A stretch of 64,000 bases of DNA from Neisseria sp. KEM232 (GTDB taxonomy: Bacteria > Pseudomonadota > Gammaproteobacteria > Burkholderiales > Neisseriaceae). Positions 15,833 through 25,008 of the stretch are shown here, piece after piece. A program made the position numbers and the translations under genes. The notes under the pieces were generated by a model. That model saw only the letters and a list, made by a program, of their open reading frames with translations, was not told the origin of the DNA and did no database searches. Every line of letters starts with the position of its first letter. Position 1 is the first letter of the stretch. The stretch covers positions 1,488,001 through 1,552,000 of the forward strand of contig NZ_CP022527.1 in NCBI RefSeq assembly GCF_002237445.1, in the 5' to 3' direction.

Positions 15833-17569
15833 TCATTTGCCCAGCACCACCGCGCCGTCCAAACCCTGCATTCTGATGCGGGCCAGTGCTTTTTGCGCGG
15901 CTTCCTGATTGGGGAATGAGCCTGTACGGACGCGGTAGACTTTGCCGTTTGCGGTGTCCGCTTCGCTGATGGAGGCGCTGTATCCGGCGTCGGCCAGGCG
16001 CTGCTGGATTTTTTTCGCCTGCTCCTGCGAGCGGTAGGCGCCTGTTTGAATCATGGCGCGGCGGCCTTTTTGGTTTTCCAAAACTGCCTGCGGATCGGAC
16101 TTGGCGGACTTGCCTTTGTTGTCGAGAGCCTGCTGCGCCCGGTTGTCGGCCTTTTTCGCCTCGGCCTGTTTTTTCTTCTGCTCGGCAATGCGTTTTTCTT
16201 CGGCTGCTTTTTTCGCTTCGGCCTGCTGCTTCTCGACTTCCTGACGTTTTTTCTGCTCGGCCAGGCGTTTTTCCTCAGCCTGTTTTTTGGCGTCCTGCTG
16301 CTTTTTCTGTTCGGCCAAACGTTTTTCTTCGGCGGCCTTTTTCGCTTCGGCCTGTTTTTTCAACTCGGCCTGACGTTTGGCTTCGGCCTGCTGTTTTTCG
16401 GCTTCCTGCCGTTTTTTCTGTTCGGCCAGGCGTTTTTCCTCAGCCGCCTTTTTCGCTTCGGCCTGTTTTTTCAACTCGGCCTGACGCTTGGCTTCGGCCT
16501 GCTGTTTTTCGGCTTCCTGCCGTTTTTTCTGTTCGGCCAGGCGTTTTTCCTCAGCCGCCTTTTTCGCTTCGGCTTGTTTTTTCAACTCGGCCTGACGCTT
16601 GGCTTCGGCCTGCTGTTTTTCGGCTTCCTGACGCTTTTTCTGCTCGGCAAGACGTTTCTCCTCAGTCTGTTTTTTGGCTTCCAGTTGCTTTTTCTGATCG
16701 GCCAGGCGTCTTTCTTCGGCCTGTTTTTGTTCTTCCCGGCGTTTTTTCAGTTCCGCCAAACGTTTTTCCTCGGCGGCCTGTTTGGCTTCTTCGCGTTTTT
16801 GCGTTTCGGCAAGGCGTTTTTCTTCGGCGGCTTTGCGTGCTTCGGCACGTTTTTTCAATTCCGCTTCTTTGCGCGCTTGGGCAAGCTCTTCCTGTTTCAG
16901 GCGGGCCTCGCGATCGGCGGCGCGTTTTTCTTCGGCGCGGCGTTTGCGCTCTTCTTTGCTGCGTTCTTCAGCCAGTTTTTGTTCCCGAACGGCTTTTTCT
17001 TCGGCGGCAATGCGCTCGGCTTCGGCGCGGCGTTCCGCTTCTTCGCGCTGTTTTTCCTGTGCCAGCCGTTTGGCTTCGGCGGCTTTCTCGGCTTCTTTGC
17101 GTTTGGCTTTTTCCGCTGCCTGTTTGTTGGTGTTGTTGATGGTAACGACGGGTTCGCTGCCGCGGTCGTAGCGGGCGGGTTCGGCTTTTTTGACGACGGT
17201 GCGCACCGAGCCGTCGGCATCGGTCTGTTCGACGGTTTCCTGCCCTTCTTTCAATTCGTATACGGGTTTGGCTTCTGCCGGTTTGGCTTCGGGGACGGGA
17301 TCGGACGGCATCTCGAAAGTGTCGTTGGCCGAATCGTCCTGTTCGGCAGGTTCTTCGGGCTGGTCGGGCGGCAGCGTCAGGGGTTCGGGTTGGGGAGCGG
17401 CGGCAACGGTTGCGGGTTCGGCGGGAGCGTCTTCGCTGCCGCTGCCGACTGCCGCACCGAATACGATGCCTGCGACGACAACCATGGCCGATGCGCCGAC
17501 CAGGCGGCGGCGGTTTTTGCGTTTGAGTTGCTCGTATTCGTTCATGCTGTCCAGTCGTTTGTCTGCCAT
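15833..17569 (-). CDS. SPOR-domain cell-envelope protein with long coiled-coil repeats
   Basis: The 578-residue protein starts at ATG 17569 behind a GGGAAG site. It has a short cytoplasmic head, one membrane span (residues about 23-42, VGASAMVVVAGIVFGAAVG), an acidic/Pro-rich linker, then about 330 residues of Lys/Glu/Ala/Gln coiled coil like the TolA stalk. Near residues 310-420 a 37-residue unit is repeated three times almost identically. The C-terminal SPOR domain (MIQTGAYRSQEQAKKIQQRL ... YRVRTGSFPNQEAAQKAL) binds denuded glycan at the septum. It is FtsN/DedD-like in plan, so a role in cell division or envelope linkage is likely. Confidence 0.88.
   Translation of the reverse strand: MADKRLDSMNEYEQLKRKNRRRLVGASAMVVVAGIVFGAAVGSGSEDAPAEPATVAAAPQPEPLTLPPDQPEEPAEQDDSANDTFEMPSDPVPEAKPAEAKPVYELKEGQETVEQTDADGSVRTVVKKAEPARYDRGSEPVVTINNTNKQAAEKAKRKEAEKAAEAKRLAQEKQREEAERRAEAERIAAEEKAVREQKLAEERSKEERKRRAEEKRAADREARLKQEELAQARKEAELKKRAEARKAAEEKRLAETQKREEAKQAAEEKRLAELKKRREEQKQAEERRLADQKKQLEAKKQTEEKRLAEQKKRQEAEKQQAEAKRQAELKKQAEAKKAAEEKRLAEQKKRQEAEKQQAEAKRQAELKKQAEAKKAAEEKRLAEQKKRQEAEKQQAEAKRQAELKKQAEAKKAAEEKRLAEQKKQQDAKKQAEEKRLAEQKKRQEVEKQQAEAKKAAEEKRIAEQKKKQAEAKKADNRAQQALDNKGKSAKSDPQAVLENQKGRRAMIQTGAYRSQEQAKKIQQRLADAGYSASISEADTANGKVYRVRTGSFPNQEAAQKALARIRMQGLDGAVVLGK
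16315..16650. repeat. Three tandem 111-bp direct repeats inside the SPOR-protein gene
   Basis: The DNA encoding the stalk repeats with a 111-bp period: the string GGCTTCCTGCCGTTTTTTC recurs at about 16399 and 16510 and, with one change, at 16621. The repeats are nearly identical, so copy number could vary by slippage or recombination in 37-residue steps without breaking the frame. Confidence 0.8.
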
Positions 17570-17587
17570 TTTGCTTCCCGTTGTGTG

Positions 17588-18904
17588 TTATTCCGCTGCG
17601 TGGCGGCCTGTCGGTTTTTCGCTGAGGTTCATCACTTCGGCTACGGTGTGGAAGGAGCCGAAGGCGGCGATTCTATCATTTTCCGTACTGTCGGCAAACG
17701 CCGCGCGGTAGGCGTCGGCAACGCTGTCGAAGGTGCGGATTTCGGTGATGCCGTGCGCTTGAAGTTTGGCGGCAATGTCTTGGGCGCTCATGCCGCGCGG
17801 CAGGTGCAGGGGGGCGGCGTACCAGATGTCAAACTGGTCTTTGAGGATGTCGATGACGCCGTCTATGTCTTTGTCGGAGAGCATGGAAAATACGGCGGTG
17901 CGTTTTTGCGCGAAGGGCAGGCCGATCAGGCTTTGGCGCATGGCGCGGGCGGCGTGGGGATTGTGGCCGACGTCCCACACGGTGAGCGGGCGGCCGGGCA
18001 GCACTTGGAAGCGGCCGGGGTTTTCCGCCATCAATAGGCCGCGTTTGATGGCGCCGATGTCGATGGGCAGTTTGCCGTTGAGGCATTCGACGGCGGCGAG
18101 GGCGGCGGCAGCGTTGGCAAGCTGGTAGCCGCCGCGCAGGGCGGGCATGGGCAGGGCGTTGCGGTTGCGTTTGAGGCCGTCTGAAAACAGACTGCTGTTT
18201 TCGGGATGGAAGCGGAACGACCATTGCTGGTTTTCCAGTTTGACAAAGCCGAAGTCGCGCTTGGCGATAAGCAGGTCGGTGTTTGTTTGGCGTGCGTGTT
18301 CGATGAGGGACTGCGGCGGTGGGTTTTGGCTGATAACGGCGGGGCGGCCGTTGCGGAAGATGCCGGCTTTTTCGTAGCCGACCTGTTCGACGGTGTCGCC
18401 GAGAAAGGCCTGATGGTCGAGATCGATACTGGTAACGACGGCGACGTCGCCGTCAAAAACATTGACGGCGTCCAAGCGGCCGCCGAGGCCGACTTCGAGA
18501 ATCATGATGTCGACCTGTTCGCGGATGAAGATGTCGATGGCGGCGAGGGTGTTGAATTCGAAATAGGTGAGGGAGATGTCGCCGCGTGCGGCTTCGATGC
18601 GCTCGAAGGATGCGGTGATGAGGCCGTCTGAAACGGGCTCGCCGTTGAGGGCGATGCGCTCGTTGTAGCGCAGCAGGTGGGGACTGGTGAGGGTGCCGGT
18701 TTTGAAACCGGCTTCTTTGTAAATGTGCGTGAGAAAGGCGCAGACCGAGCCTTTGCCGTTGGTGCCCGCCACGACGATGACGGGGCAGGCGGGGTTCAGC
18801 GCCATGCGCCGTTTCACTTCGCCGACGCGATCCAAGCCCATGTCTATCGGGCCGTTGCTGTGGGCGGTTTCCAAGTGGGCAAGCCATTCGGTGAGGGTTT
18901 TCAT
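17588..18904 (-). CDS. folC: Bifunctional folylpolyglutamate / dihydrofolate synthase
   Basis: The 438-residue Mur-ligase-family enzyme has the P-loop GTNGKGSVC (residues 47-55), LTSPHLLRYNERI, LEVGLGGRLDAVN and the C-terminal DVGHNPHAA motif. It adds glutamate to dihydropteroate and to folates. Two internal uptake sequences encode SDGL tetrapeptides (EPVSDGLIT and SLFSDGLKR). It lies 18 bases upstream of the SPOR gene on the same strand, the first gene of the folC - SPOR - cvpA - purF run. Confidence 0.95.
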   Translation of the reverse strand: MKTLTEWLAHLETAHSNGPIDMGLDRVGEVKRRMALNPACPVIVVAGTNGKGSVCAFLTHIYKEAGFKTGTLTSPHLLRYNERIALNGEPVSDGLITASFERIEAARGDISLTYFEFNTLAAIDIFIREQVDIMILEVGLGGRLDAVNVFDGDVAVVTSIDLDHQAFLGDTVEQVGYEKAGIFRNGRPAVISQNPPPQSLIEHARQTNTDLLIAKRDFGFVKLENQQWSFRFHPENSSLFSDGLKRNRNALPMPALRGGYQLANAAAALAAVECLNGKLPIDIGAIKRGLLMAENPGRFQVLPGRPLTVWDVGHNPHAARAMRQSLIGLPFAQKRTAVFSMLSDKDIDGVIDILKDQFDIWYAAPLHLPRGMSAQDIAAKLQAHGITEIRTFDSVADAYRAAFADSTENDRIAAFGSFHTVAEVMNLSEKPTGRHAAE

Positions 18905-18966
18905 AATCTGCTTTCGTGTTTGATAAAAGGACGTCTGAAAAGCTTTGCTCAGGCGGCGGAAGTTTT

Positions 18967-19647
18967 TCAGACGGCCTTAGCCAGCTCTGCGCGCATGTCG
19001 TCGATAACGGCGCGGTAGTCGGGTTGGCCGAAAATGGCCGAACCGGCGACAAAGGTGTCTGCGCCTGCTGCGGCTATTTCGGCAATGTTGGCGGTTTTGA
19101 CGCCGCCGTCCACTTCGATGGCGATGTGCCGCCCGCTGCGTTCGCGGTAGCGGTCGAGCAGGGCGCGGGTTTGACGGATTTTTTCCAGCGTGTGCGGGAT
19201 AAAGCTCTGGCCGCCGAAGCCGGGGTTGACCGACATCAGCAGCACCATATCGAGGCGGTCGAGCACGTTTTCCAATACGGAAACGGAGGTAGCGGGGTTG
19301 AGTACCAGCCCGGCTTGGCAGCCGTGTTCGCGTATCAGGCTGAGGCTGCGGTCGACATGGCGGCTGGCTTCGGGGTGGAAGGTAATGATGCCGGCGCCCG
19401 CTTTGGCGAAGGCATGAATCAAATCGTCCACCGGTTCTACCATCAGGTGGATGTCTACCGGCACGGAGGCGTAAGGCTTGATGGCGGCGCAGACCATCGG
19501 GCCGAAGGTGAGGTTGGGCACGTAATGGTTGTCCATCACATCGAAATGGATCAGATCCGCTCCCGCTTCGATAACGCGGGAAACTTCTTCGCCCAAGCGG
19601 GCAAAATCGGCCGACAAAATGCTGGGAGCGATACGGAATTTGTACAT
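18967..19647 (-). CDS. rpe: Ribulose-phosphate 3-epimerase
   Basis: Start ATG 19647 (MYKFRIAPSILSADFARLG) has an AGAGGAA site; the frame is open further upstream but without support. The 226-residue TIM-barrel shows IHFDVMDNHYVPNLTFGP, VDIHLMV, MSVNPGFGGQSFI and IEVDGGV, with the metal-binding His and Asp residues of the family. It interconverts ribulose-5-P and xylulose-5-P in the pentose phosphate pathway. The last residues and stop (LAKAV-stop) are encoded by an uptake sequence. Confidence 0.96.
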   Translation of the reverse strand: MYKFRIAPSILSADFARLGEEVSRVIEAGADLIHFDVMDNHYVPNLTFGPMVCAAIKPYASVPVDIHLMVEPVDDLIHAFAKAGAGIITFHPEASRHVDRSLSLIREHGCQAGLVLNPATSVSVLENVLDRLDMVLLMSVNPGFGGQSFIPHTLEKIRQTRALLDRYRERSGRHIAIEVDGGVKTANIAEIAAAGADTFVAGSAIFGQPDYRAVIDDMRAELAKAV

Positions 19648-19893
19648 GGGTTCCTCTGTTTTCGGGCACAGCCCGTTTAAAATTTTCAGACGGCATAAAA
19701 AGCGGTGCGATTGCATTTTTGCAACATAAAATTCTGCCACTCGGCATTTTGCGGGCACAATTGCCATAGTATTCAGTCAATCACGGTTTGTTTTACGCAA
19801 GTTTACGGCTATTATACCGCGATTGACGGGCTGCTCCTTTATATTTCCACCCTGATTTTCCCCGCCTGTCAGACCAAGCCGAGAAAGAACAAA

Positions 19894-20313
19894 GTGCTTA
19901 CCTATCTATCACGCCGAACGCTCTGTGCCGCTGCCGTTTCCGGTTTTCTGTGCGGCCTCCCTCCCGCCGCTTTCGCGCTGAACATCCAAGATTTCCACAC
20001 CAACTGCGACATCCGCCAACTCAATCTGTCCCGCGAACAATACGACGAGCTGCGTACCCTGCGCGGCGAATACAAGCAGGCGGCGGAACGCCTGGTTCAG
20101 GACAACCGCCGTTCCGAACGCAGCCGGCGCGACAGCCTGCTGAGGATTCTGTCCGCGCCGCAGTTCGACGAGCGTCAGGCGCACCGCTATGTTGTCGAAC
20201 GTTACGAAGCCGGCTTGCAGTTTGCCGTTGACGAGATGGCCGTCCAGCATAAGTTTTACCAGTTGCTTAATCCCGCCCAGCAAAGGCTGTGGATTCAGAA
20301 GTGCCTGCACTGA
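19894..20313 (+). CDS. Spy/CpxP-like periplasmic protein
   Basis: The frame is open from 19705, but a GTG at 19894 starts a clear signal peptide (LTYLSRRTLCAAAVSGFL, cleavage after FA about residue 28), giving 139 residues. The mature part is helical and contains LTxxQ-like motifs: LNLSREQYDELRTL, LSAPQFDERQ and LLNPAQQRLW. That is the pattern of Spy/CpxP/ZraP periplasmic chaperone or metal-stress proteins. No two-component system is adjacent. The start codon is inferred from the signal peptide; the ribosome site is weak. Confidence 0.75.
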   Translation: MLTYLSRRTLCAAAVSGFLCGLPPAAFALNIQDFHTNCDIRQLNLSREQYDELRTLRGEYKQAAERLVQDNRRSERSRRDSLLRILSAPQFDERQAHRYVVERYEAGLQFAVDEMAVQHKFYQLLNPAQQRLWIQKCLH

Positions 20314-20346
20314 ACGGTTCGCGCCGATGAGGTCATTCCCAATCCG

Positions 20347-20378
20347 AACAAAAAGCCCGATTGTTATCGGGCTTTTCT
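20347..20378 (+). terminator. Rho-independent terminator after the Spy-like gene
   Basis: AAAAGCCCGAT and ATCGGGCTTTT form a stem with the loop TGTT. It is a classical terminator not made of uptake sequences, and since it is symmetric it may also serve lipA from the opposite strand. Confidence 0.8.
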
Positions 20379-20395
20379 GTATCTTGCACCTATCG

Positions 20396-21394
20396 TCAAT
20401 GATGGCCGCAGGGTGTGGATTTGCTTTGTTCGCGTAGGGCTTCGGCGGCCTGTTCGTCGGCGTGGTAGCTGGAGCGCACCATCGCGCCGCAGGCGGCGTT
20501 TTGGAAACCTTTGCCGTAGGCTTCGCGCTCGAACTGTTTGAACATGTCGGGCGTAACGTAGCGCAAAACGGGCAGGTGGCCGTCTGAAGGCTGCAAATAT
20601 TGGCCGATGGTAATCATTTCGACATTGTGTGCACGCATGTCGTCCATGATTTCGCGCACTTCGTCGTCGGTTTCGCCCAAGCCGACCATGATGCCCGATT
20701 TGGTGGGAACGCCGGGCTGCATTTCCTTGTAGCGGCGCAGCAGTTCGAGCGAGTGTTTGTAGTCCGCGCCCGGACGCGCCATTTTGTAGAGGCGCGGATG
20801 GGTTTCGAGGTTGTGGTTCATCACGTCGGGCGGGGTTTCGGCTAGGATTTTGAGGGCGATGTCGAGACGACCGCGGAAGTCGGGTACGAGAATCTCGATT
20901 TTGGTGTGCGGGCTGGTCTGGCGGATGGCGGTGATGCAGTCGGCAAAGTGTTGGGCACCGCCGTCGCGCAAGTCGTCGCGGTCGACGGAAGTAATGACGA
21001 CGTAGCGCAAATTCATCGCGCGTACGGAGTTGGCGAGGTTTTGCGGCTCTTCGGGATCGAGCGGGTTGGGGCGGCCGTGGCCGACGGCACAGAAGGGGCA
21101 GCGGCGGGTGCACATGTCGCCCATAATCATGAAGGTAGCTGTGCCCTTGCTGAAACATTCGCTGATGTTGGGGCAGGCGGCTTCTTCGCAGACAGTGTGC
21201 ATTTTCTGTTCGCGCAGGATGTCTTTAATCTCAAAGAATTTTTTCGGATTGGGTAGCTTGGCGCGTATCCATTCGGGCTTTTTCAGCTTCTGCTCGGGCT
21301 GGACGACTTTGATGGGAATGCGGGCGGTTTTCGCCGCACCGGTATGTTTGACGCCTTGTCGGTTGTCGAGGGGATTGGTGGTTTCGGTACTCAT
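20396..21394 (-). CDS. lipA: Lipoyl synthase
   Basis: The 332-residue radical SAM enzyme inserts two sulfurs into octanoyl groups on lipoyl domains. Both Fe-S sites are visible: the auxiliary cluster motif CEEAACPNISECF and the radical SAM motif CTRRCPFCAV. TSVDRDDLRDGGA and the C-terminal RSSYHADEQ also match. It follows lipB by 24 bases on the same strand, completing the ybeD-lipB-lipA cluster; LipB supplies its octanoylated substrate. Confidence 0.97.
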   Translation of the reverse strand: MSTETTNPLDNRQGVKHTGAAKTARIPIKVVQPEQKLKKPEWIRAKLPNPKKFFEIKDILREQKMHTVCEEAACPNISECFSKGTATFMIMGDMCTRRCPFCAVGHGRPNPLDPEEPQNLANSVRAMNLRYVVITSVDRDDLRDGGAQHFADCITAIRQTSPHTKIEILVPDFRGRLDIALKILAETPPDVMNHNLETHPRLYKMARPGADYKHSLELLRRYKEMQPGVPTKSGIMVGLGETDDEVREIMDDMRAHNVEMITIGQYLQPSDGHLPVLRYVTPDMFKQFEREAYGKGFQNAACGAMVRSSYHADEQAAEALREQSKSTPCGHH

Positions 21395-21418
21395 GGTGTG
21401 TCTTTCGTTTTTTGGTTT

Positions 21419-22033
21419 TCAGACGGCCTCAGCCGCCAGATTTTTGTTCAGCAGTGCGGTCAGTTTGCCGGCCACGTCGGCAAGGGCGGGGCAGGGGCTG
21501 ACGAGGTCGGCGATTTGCGTCATTTGCAGTCCGGCATAACCGCAGGGATTGATATGGGCGAACGGAGCCAAGTCCATGTTCACATTGAGGGCGAGGCCGT
21601 GGTAAACCGAGCCGTTTTTGATGCGCAGGCCGAGGGAGGCGATTTTTTTGCCGTCTACATAAACGCCGGGGCGCTGCGGATCGGCAGCCGATTCGATGCC
21701 GTAGTCGGCGAGGGTGGCGATGATGCTGTTTTCCAAAGCGGAGACGATGTTGCGGACGCCGGTTTTGCGCCGTTTGAAATCGATCATGGTGTAGACGACG
21801 AGCTGGCCGGGGCCGTGGTAGGTAATCTGGCCGCCGCGGTCGATTTGGACGACGGGGATGTCTGCGGCATCCAGCAGGTGTTCGGCCTTGCCCGCCAGCC
21901 CCTGCGTGAAAACGGGGTTGTGTTCGACAACCCATAATTCGTCTTCCGTATCGGCGCTGCGGTTGCTGTTGAAAGCTTTCATGGCTTCAAAAACGGGCAA
22001 ATAGTCGCGGCGGCCGAGTTCTACGGTTTTCAT
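21419..22033 (-). CDS. lipB: Octanoyl-[ACP]:protein N-octanoyltransferase
   Basis: The product (about 204 residues) moves octanoate from ACP to lipoyl domains. Motifs are DRGGQITYHGPGQLV, GVYVDGKKIASLGLRIKNG (catalytic Lys) and NPCGYAGLQMTQI (catalytic Cys). ATG 22033 overlaps the ybeD stop (TGATG); a GTG one codon upstream (22036) is an alternative. The end, AAEAV-stop, is encoded by an uptake sequence. It acts directly before LipA in lipoate assembly. Confidence 0.95.
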   Translation of the reverse strand: MKTVELGRRDYLPVFEAMKAFNSNRSADTEDELWVVEHNPVFTQGLAGKAEHLLDAADIPVVQIDRGGQITYHGPGQLVVYTMIDFKRRKTGVRNIVSALENSIIATLADYGIESAADPQRPGVYVDGKKIASLGLRIKNGSVYHGLALNVNMDLAPFAHINPCGYAGLQMTQIADLVSPCPALADVAGKLTALLNKNLAAEAV

Positions 22034-22302
22034 CACAACACCACTTTCACCAGCGGGTGCGCGGTCAGGCTGCGGTAGATGTTGTCGAGGTGTTCTTGGT
22101 TTTGCGCCTGCACGGTAACGGTGGCGGAGAGGTAGTTGCCGCCGCTGCTGGGGCGGCTTGTGATGTGCGCTTCGCCGGTGTCGGGCGCGTGTTCCTGCAC
22201 GGCTTTGAGGATTTCGGGCAGGAAGTCGGGGTGTTGCGCGCCCATGACTTTGATGGGGAAGGCGCAGGGGAAATCGATGAGGTTTTCTGTTTGCGGCGTC
22301 AT
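22033..22302 (-). CDS. ybeD: YbeD family (DUF493) protein
   Basis: The 89-residue protein (MTPQTENLIDFPCAFPIKVMG start; frame open further upstream without support) shows the DUF493/YbeD pattern: FPCAFPIKVMG, HPDFLPEILKAV and a final VYRSLTAHPLVKVVL-like segment (here IYRSLTAHPLVKVVL). It has an ACT-like fold, and its usual place is next to lipB, as here, with overlapping stop and start codons. A regulatory role in lipoate synthesis is often suggested but unproven. Confidence 0.88.
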   Translation of the reverse strand: MTPQTENLIDFPCAFPIKVMGAQHPDFLPEILKAVQEHAPDTGEAHITSRPSSGGNYLSATVTVQAQNQEHLDNIYRSLTAHPLVKVVL

Positions 22303-22436
22303 GGTTTTATCCTGGTTTGTTTTCAGACGGCCTGTGCGGGGTGCGGAGGCCGTCTGAAAAACAGCGGGGCGTATTCTAACGCAATCGGGGTGCAAAGTCT
22401 GCCGCGAGATAAGTTTCAGACGGCCTCTTTTCAAGT

Positions 22437-22464
22437 CTTGAAAAAAACGCCGCCAGCCCAATTT
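22437..22464 (+). promoter_or_regulatory. Candidate sigma32 (heat-shock) promoter of lon
   Basis: CTTGAAA at 22437-22443 and CCCAATTT at 22457-22464 are 13 bases apart, close to the sigma32 consensus (CTTGAAA and CCCCATNT). The predicted start is about 27 bases before the lon ATG. The regulon membership of lon supports it; the match is by eye. Confidence 0.45.
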
Positions 22465-22497
22465 GGCGGCCTTGAATTTGGTAAAGGAAGAAAAACT

Positions 22498-24930
22498 ATG
22501 GCTAAAACACAATTCTCAGAAGATTACCGCGCCTTGGCCCTGCTGCCGCTGCGCGATGTGGTGGTGTATCCGCATATGGTGCTGCCGCTGTTTGTCGGCC
22601 GTGCGAAATCGATTGCGGCTTTGGAAAAAGCAATGGAAAACGACGAGCCGGTTTTCCTTTTGGCGCAGAAAAACCCCAACGACGAAGAGCCGCAGGCCGC
22701 CGATCTGCACAAGATGGGCACGATTGCCAACATCCTGCAAGTATTGAAACTGCCGGACGGCACGGTGAAAGTACTGGTGGAAGGCATCAGCCGCGCCCGT
22801 GCACTGTCGGTGGAAAGTAACGGCGACTATTTCTTCGCCCAAGTGGAAGCTGCCGAAGAAGGCGTTTCCGAAGGCCGCGATATGGAAACCCTGCGCCGCA
22901 CGCTGCTGAACGAGTTCGAGCAGTTTGCCAAGCTGAACAAGAAAATCCCCGCCGAAGTGCTGGGCACAATTTCGGGTATCGAAGACAACGGCCGTCTGAC
23001 CGACACCGTGGCCGCGCATCTGCAACTGAAACTGGAATTGCGCCAGGAGGTGCTCAACCGCGTGGATGTGGCCGAAAGGATGGAATTCCTGCTCGGACAA
23101 CTCGATGCCGAGCTGGACATTCTGCAAGTGGAAAAACGCATTCGCGGGCGCGTCAAACGCCAAATGGAGAAATCGCAGCGCGAGTATTACCTGAACGAGC
23201 AGGTCAAAGCCATCCATAAGGAATTGGGCGAGGAAGACGAGCGTGCTGAACTCGACAAAATCGAAACGCAGATACGCGAAGCGGGCATGAGCAAGGAAGC
23301 GGAAGAAAAAGCGCTTTCGGAGTTGAAAAAGTTGCGGATGATGCCGCCGATGTCGGCCGAGTCCACCGTGGTGCGCAACTATATAGATACACTGCTCGAA
23401 TTGCCGTGGAAGAAAAAAACGCGCGTTATCAAAGATATTGCCAAAGCCGATTTGGTGTTGGATGCCGACCACTACGGTTTGGAAAAAGTGAAAGAGCGCA
23501 TCTTGGAATACTTGGCCGTGCAAAAACGCAGCGACAAGCTCAAAGGGCCGATTTTGTGCCTCGTCGGCCCTCCGGGCGTGGGCAAAACCTCGCTCGGCCA
23601 GTCCATCGCCAAAGCCACCGGCCGCAAATACGTGCGCATGGCCTTGGGCGGCGTGCGTGACGAGAGCGAAATCCGCGGCCACCGCCGCACTTACATCGGC
23701 TCGATGCCTGGCAAAATCATCCAAGGCATGATTAAGGCCGGTGTGAAAAACCCGTTGTTCCTGCTCGACGAAATCGACAAACTCGGCAACGATTTCCGCG
23801 GCGATCCGTCCAGCGCGCTGCTGGAAGTGCTCGACCCCGAACAAAACAGCGCTTTCGCCGACCACTTTGTCGAAGTGGACTACGACTTGAGCGACGTGCT
23901 CTTCATCGCCACGTCCAACAGCATGAATATTCCGTCGGCGCTGCTCGACCGCATGGAAATCATCCGCCTGTCGGGCTACACCGAAGACGAAAAAGTCAGC
24001 ATTGCCATGCAGTATCTCGTACCCAAACAGATGGAACGCAACGGCGTGCGCGAGGGCGAAATGGACATCCGCGAAGAAGCCGTGCGCGACATCGTGCGCT
24101 ACTACACCCGCGAGGCGGGCGTGCGTTCGCTCGATCGCGAAATCGCCAAAATCTGCCGCAAAGGCGTGATGGCGGCGCAGCTGGCGGAAGATGCGGGCAA
24201 GGGTGCAGGCAAGCCCGAAGCCATTGTGGTGGACTCGCAAAACCTGAGCAGTTATCTAGGCGTGCGCCGCTTCGATTTCGGCGTCGCCGAAAGCGAAAAC
24301 CGCATCGGCCAGGTAACCGGCCTTGCCTGGACGGAAGTCGGCGGCGAACTGCTCACCATCGAAGCCGTCGCCCTCAAAGGCAAAGGCAACATCGTGCGTA
24401 CCGGCAAACTGGGCGACGTGATGCAGGAATCTATCACCGCCGCATGGAGCGTCGTCCGCTCCCGCGCCGAAGCCCTCGGCCTTGCACCCGACTTTTACGA
24501 AAAAAGCGACATCCACGTCCACGTTCCCGAAGGGGCGACGCCGAAAGACGGCCCGAGCGCGGGCATCGGCATGACGCTGGCGATGGTTTCCGCCTTCACC
24601 AATATCCCCGTGCGTGCCGACGTAGCCATGACCGGCGAAATCACCCTGCGCGGCGAGGTGCTGCCCATCGGCGGCTTGAAAGAAAAACTGCTGGCCGCTC
24701 TGCGCGGCGGTATCAAACATGTGCTGATTCCGCAGGGCAACGTGAAGGATTTGGAGGAAATTCCCGCCAATGTGAAGGAAGGTTTGGAAATCCATCCCGT
24801 CAAATGGATAGACGAAGTGCTGGAGCTGGGTTTGGAATACCGTCCCGAGCCTTTTAAAGCGGAAGCGGCGGCAGATGCTGCAACCAATGCTTCCGAGGCA
24901 AAGTCAAGCGTAAAAGCGCGCAAACACTGA
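22498..24930 (+). CDS. lon: ATP-dependent protease Lon
   Basis: ATG 22498 follows AAAGGAAG; the open frame back to 22057 runs antisense over ybeD and is not coding. The 810-residue protein has the LON substrate-binding domain (LPLRDVVVYPHMVLPLFVGR), AAA+ motifs GPPGVGKTSLGQS (Walker A) and LLDEIDKLG (Walker B), and the protease domain with EGATPKDGPSAGIGM (catalytic Ser) and GGLKEKLLAA (catalytic Lys). It degrades misfolded and regulatory proteins. hup follows on the same strand, as in many bacteria. Confidence 0.97.
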   Translation: MAKTQFSEDYRALALLPLRDVVVYPHMVLPLFVGRAKSIAALEKAMENDEPVFLLAQKNPNDEEPQAADLHKMGTIANILQVLKLPDGTVKVLVEGISRARALSVESNGDYFFAQVEAAEEGVSEGRDMETLRRTLLNEFEQFAKLNKKIPAEVLGTISGIEDNGRLTDTVAAHLQLKLELRQEVLNRVDVAERMEFLLGQLDAELDILQVEKRIRGRVKRQMEKSQREYYLNEQVKAIHKELGEEDERAELDKIETQIREAGMSKEAEEKALSELKKLRMMPPMSAESTVVRNYIDTLLELPWKKKTRVIKDIAKADLVLDADHYGLEKVKERILEYLAVQKRSDKLKGPILCLVGPPGVGKTSLGQSIAKATGRKYVRMALGGVRDESEIRGHRRTYIGSMPGKIIQGMIKAGVKNPLFLLDEIDKLGNDFRGDPSSALLEVLDPEQNSAFADHFVEVDYDLSDVLFIATSNSMNIPSALLDRMEIIRLSGYTEDEKVSIAMQYLVPKQMERNGVREGEMDIREEAVRDIVRYYTREAGVRSLDREIAKICRKGVMAAQLAEDAGKGAGKPEAIVVDSQNLSSYLGVRRFDFGVAESENRIGQVTGLAWTEVGGELLTIEAVALKGKGNIVRTGKLGDVMQESITAAWSVVRSRAEALGLAPDFYEKSDIHVHVPEGATPKDGPSAGIGMTLAMVSAFTNIPVRADVAMTGEITLRGEVLPIGGLKEKLLAALRGGIKHVLIPQGNVKDLEEIPANVKEGLEIHPVKWIDEVLELGLEYRPEPFKAEAAADAATNASEAKSSVKARKH

Positions 24931-25008
24931 CGCAGGCGGCGTTTTGTTGCAAAACGCCGCAACGGCGGGCGATTAGGCCGGAAATGTCCGCCGTTTGTGC
25001 GTTTTGCC

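Noticed and set aside
16315..16650. Regular repeats resembling a CRISPR array
   Set aside because: The 111-bp units are contiguous, keep a reading frame and encode coiled coil; there are no unique spacers.
16046..18037. Plus-strand ORF of 663 codons rich in Phe, Leu and Gly
   Set aside because: It is the reverse reading of the Lys/Glu coiled-coil repeats and of folC; the apparent hydrophobic spans arise from complementing AAA/GAA-type codons.
22057..22497. N-terminal extension of Lon by 147 codons
   Set aside because: The extension runs antisense over ybeD and across DUS sequences; the ATG at 22498 has a ribosome site and matches the Lon start.
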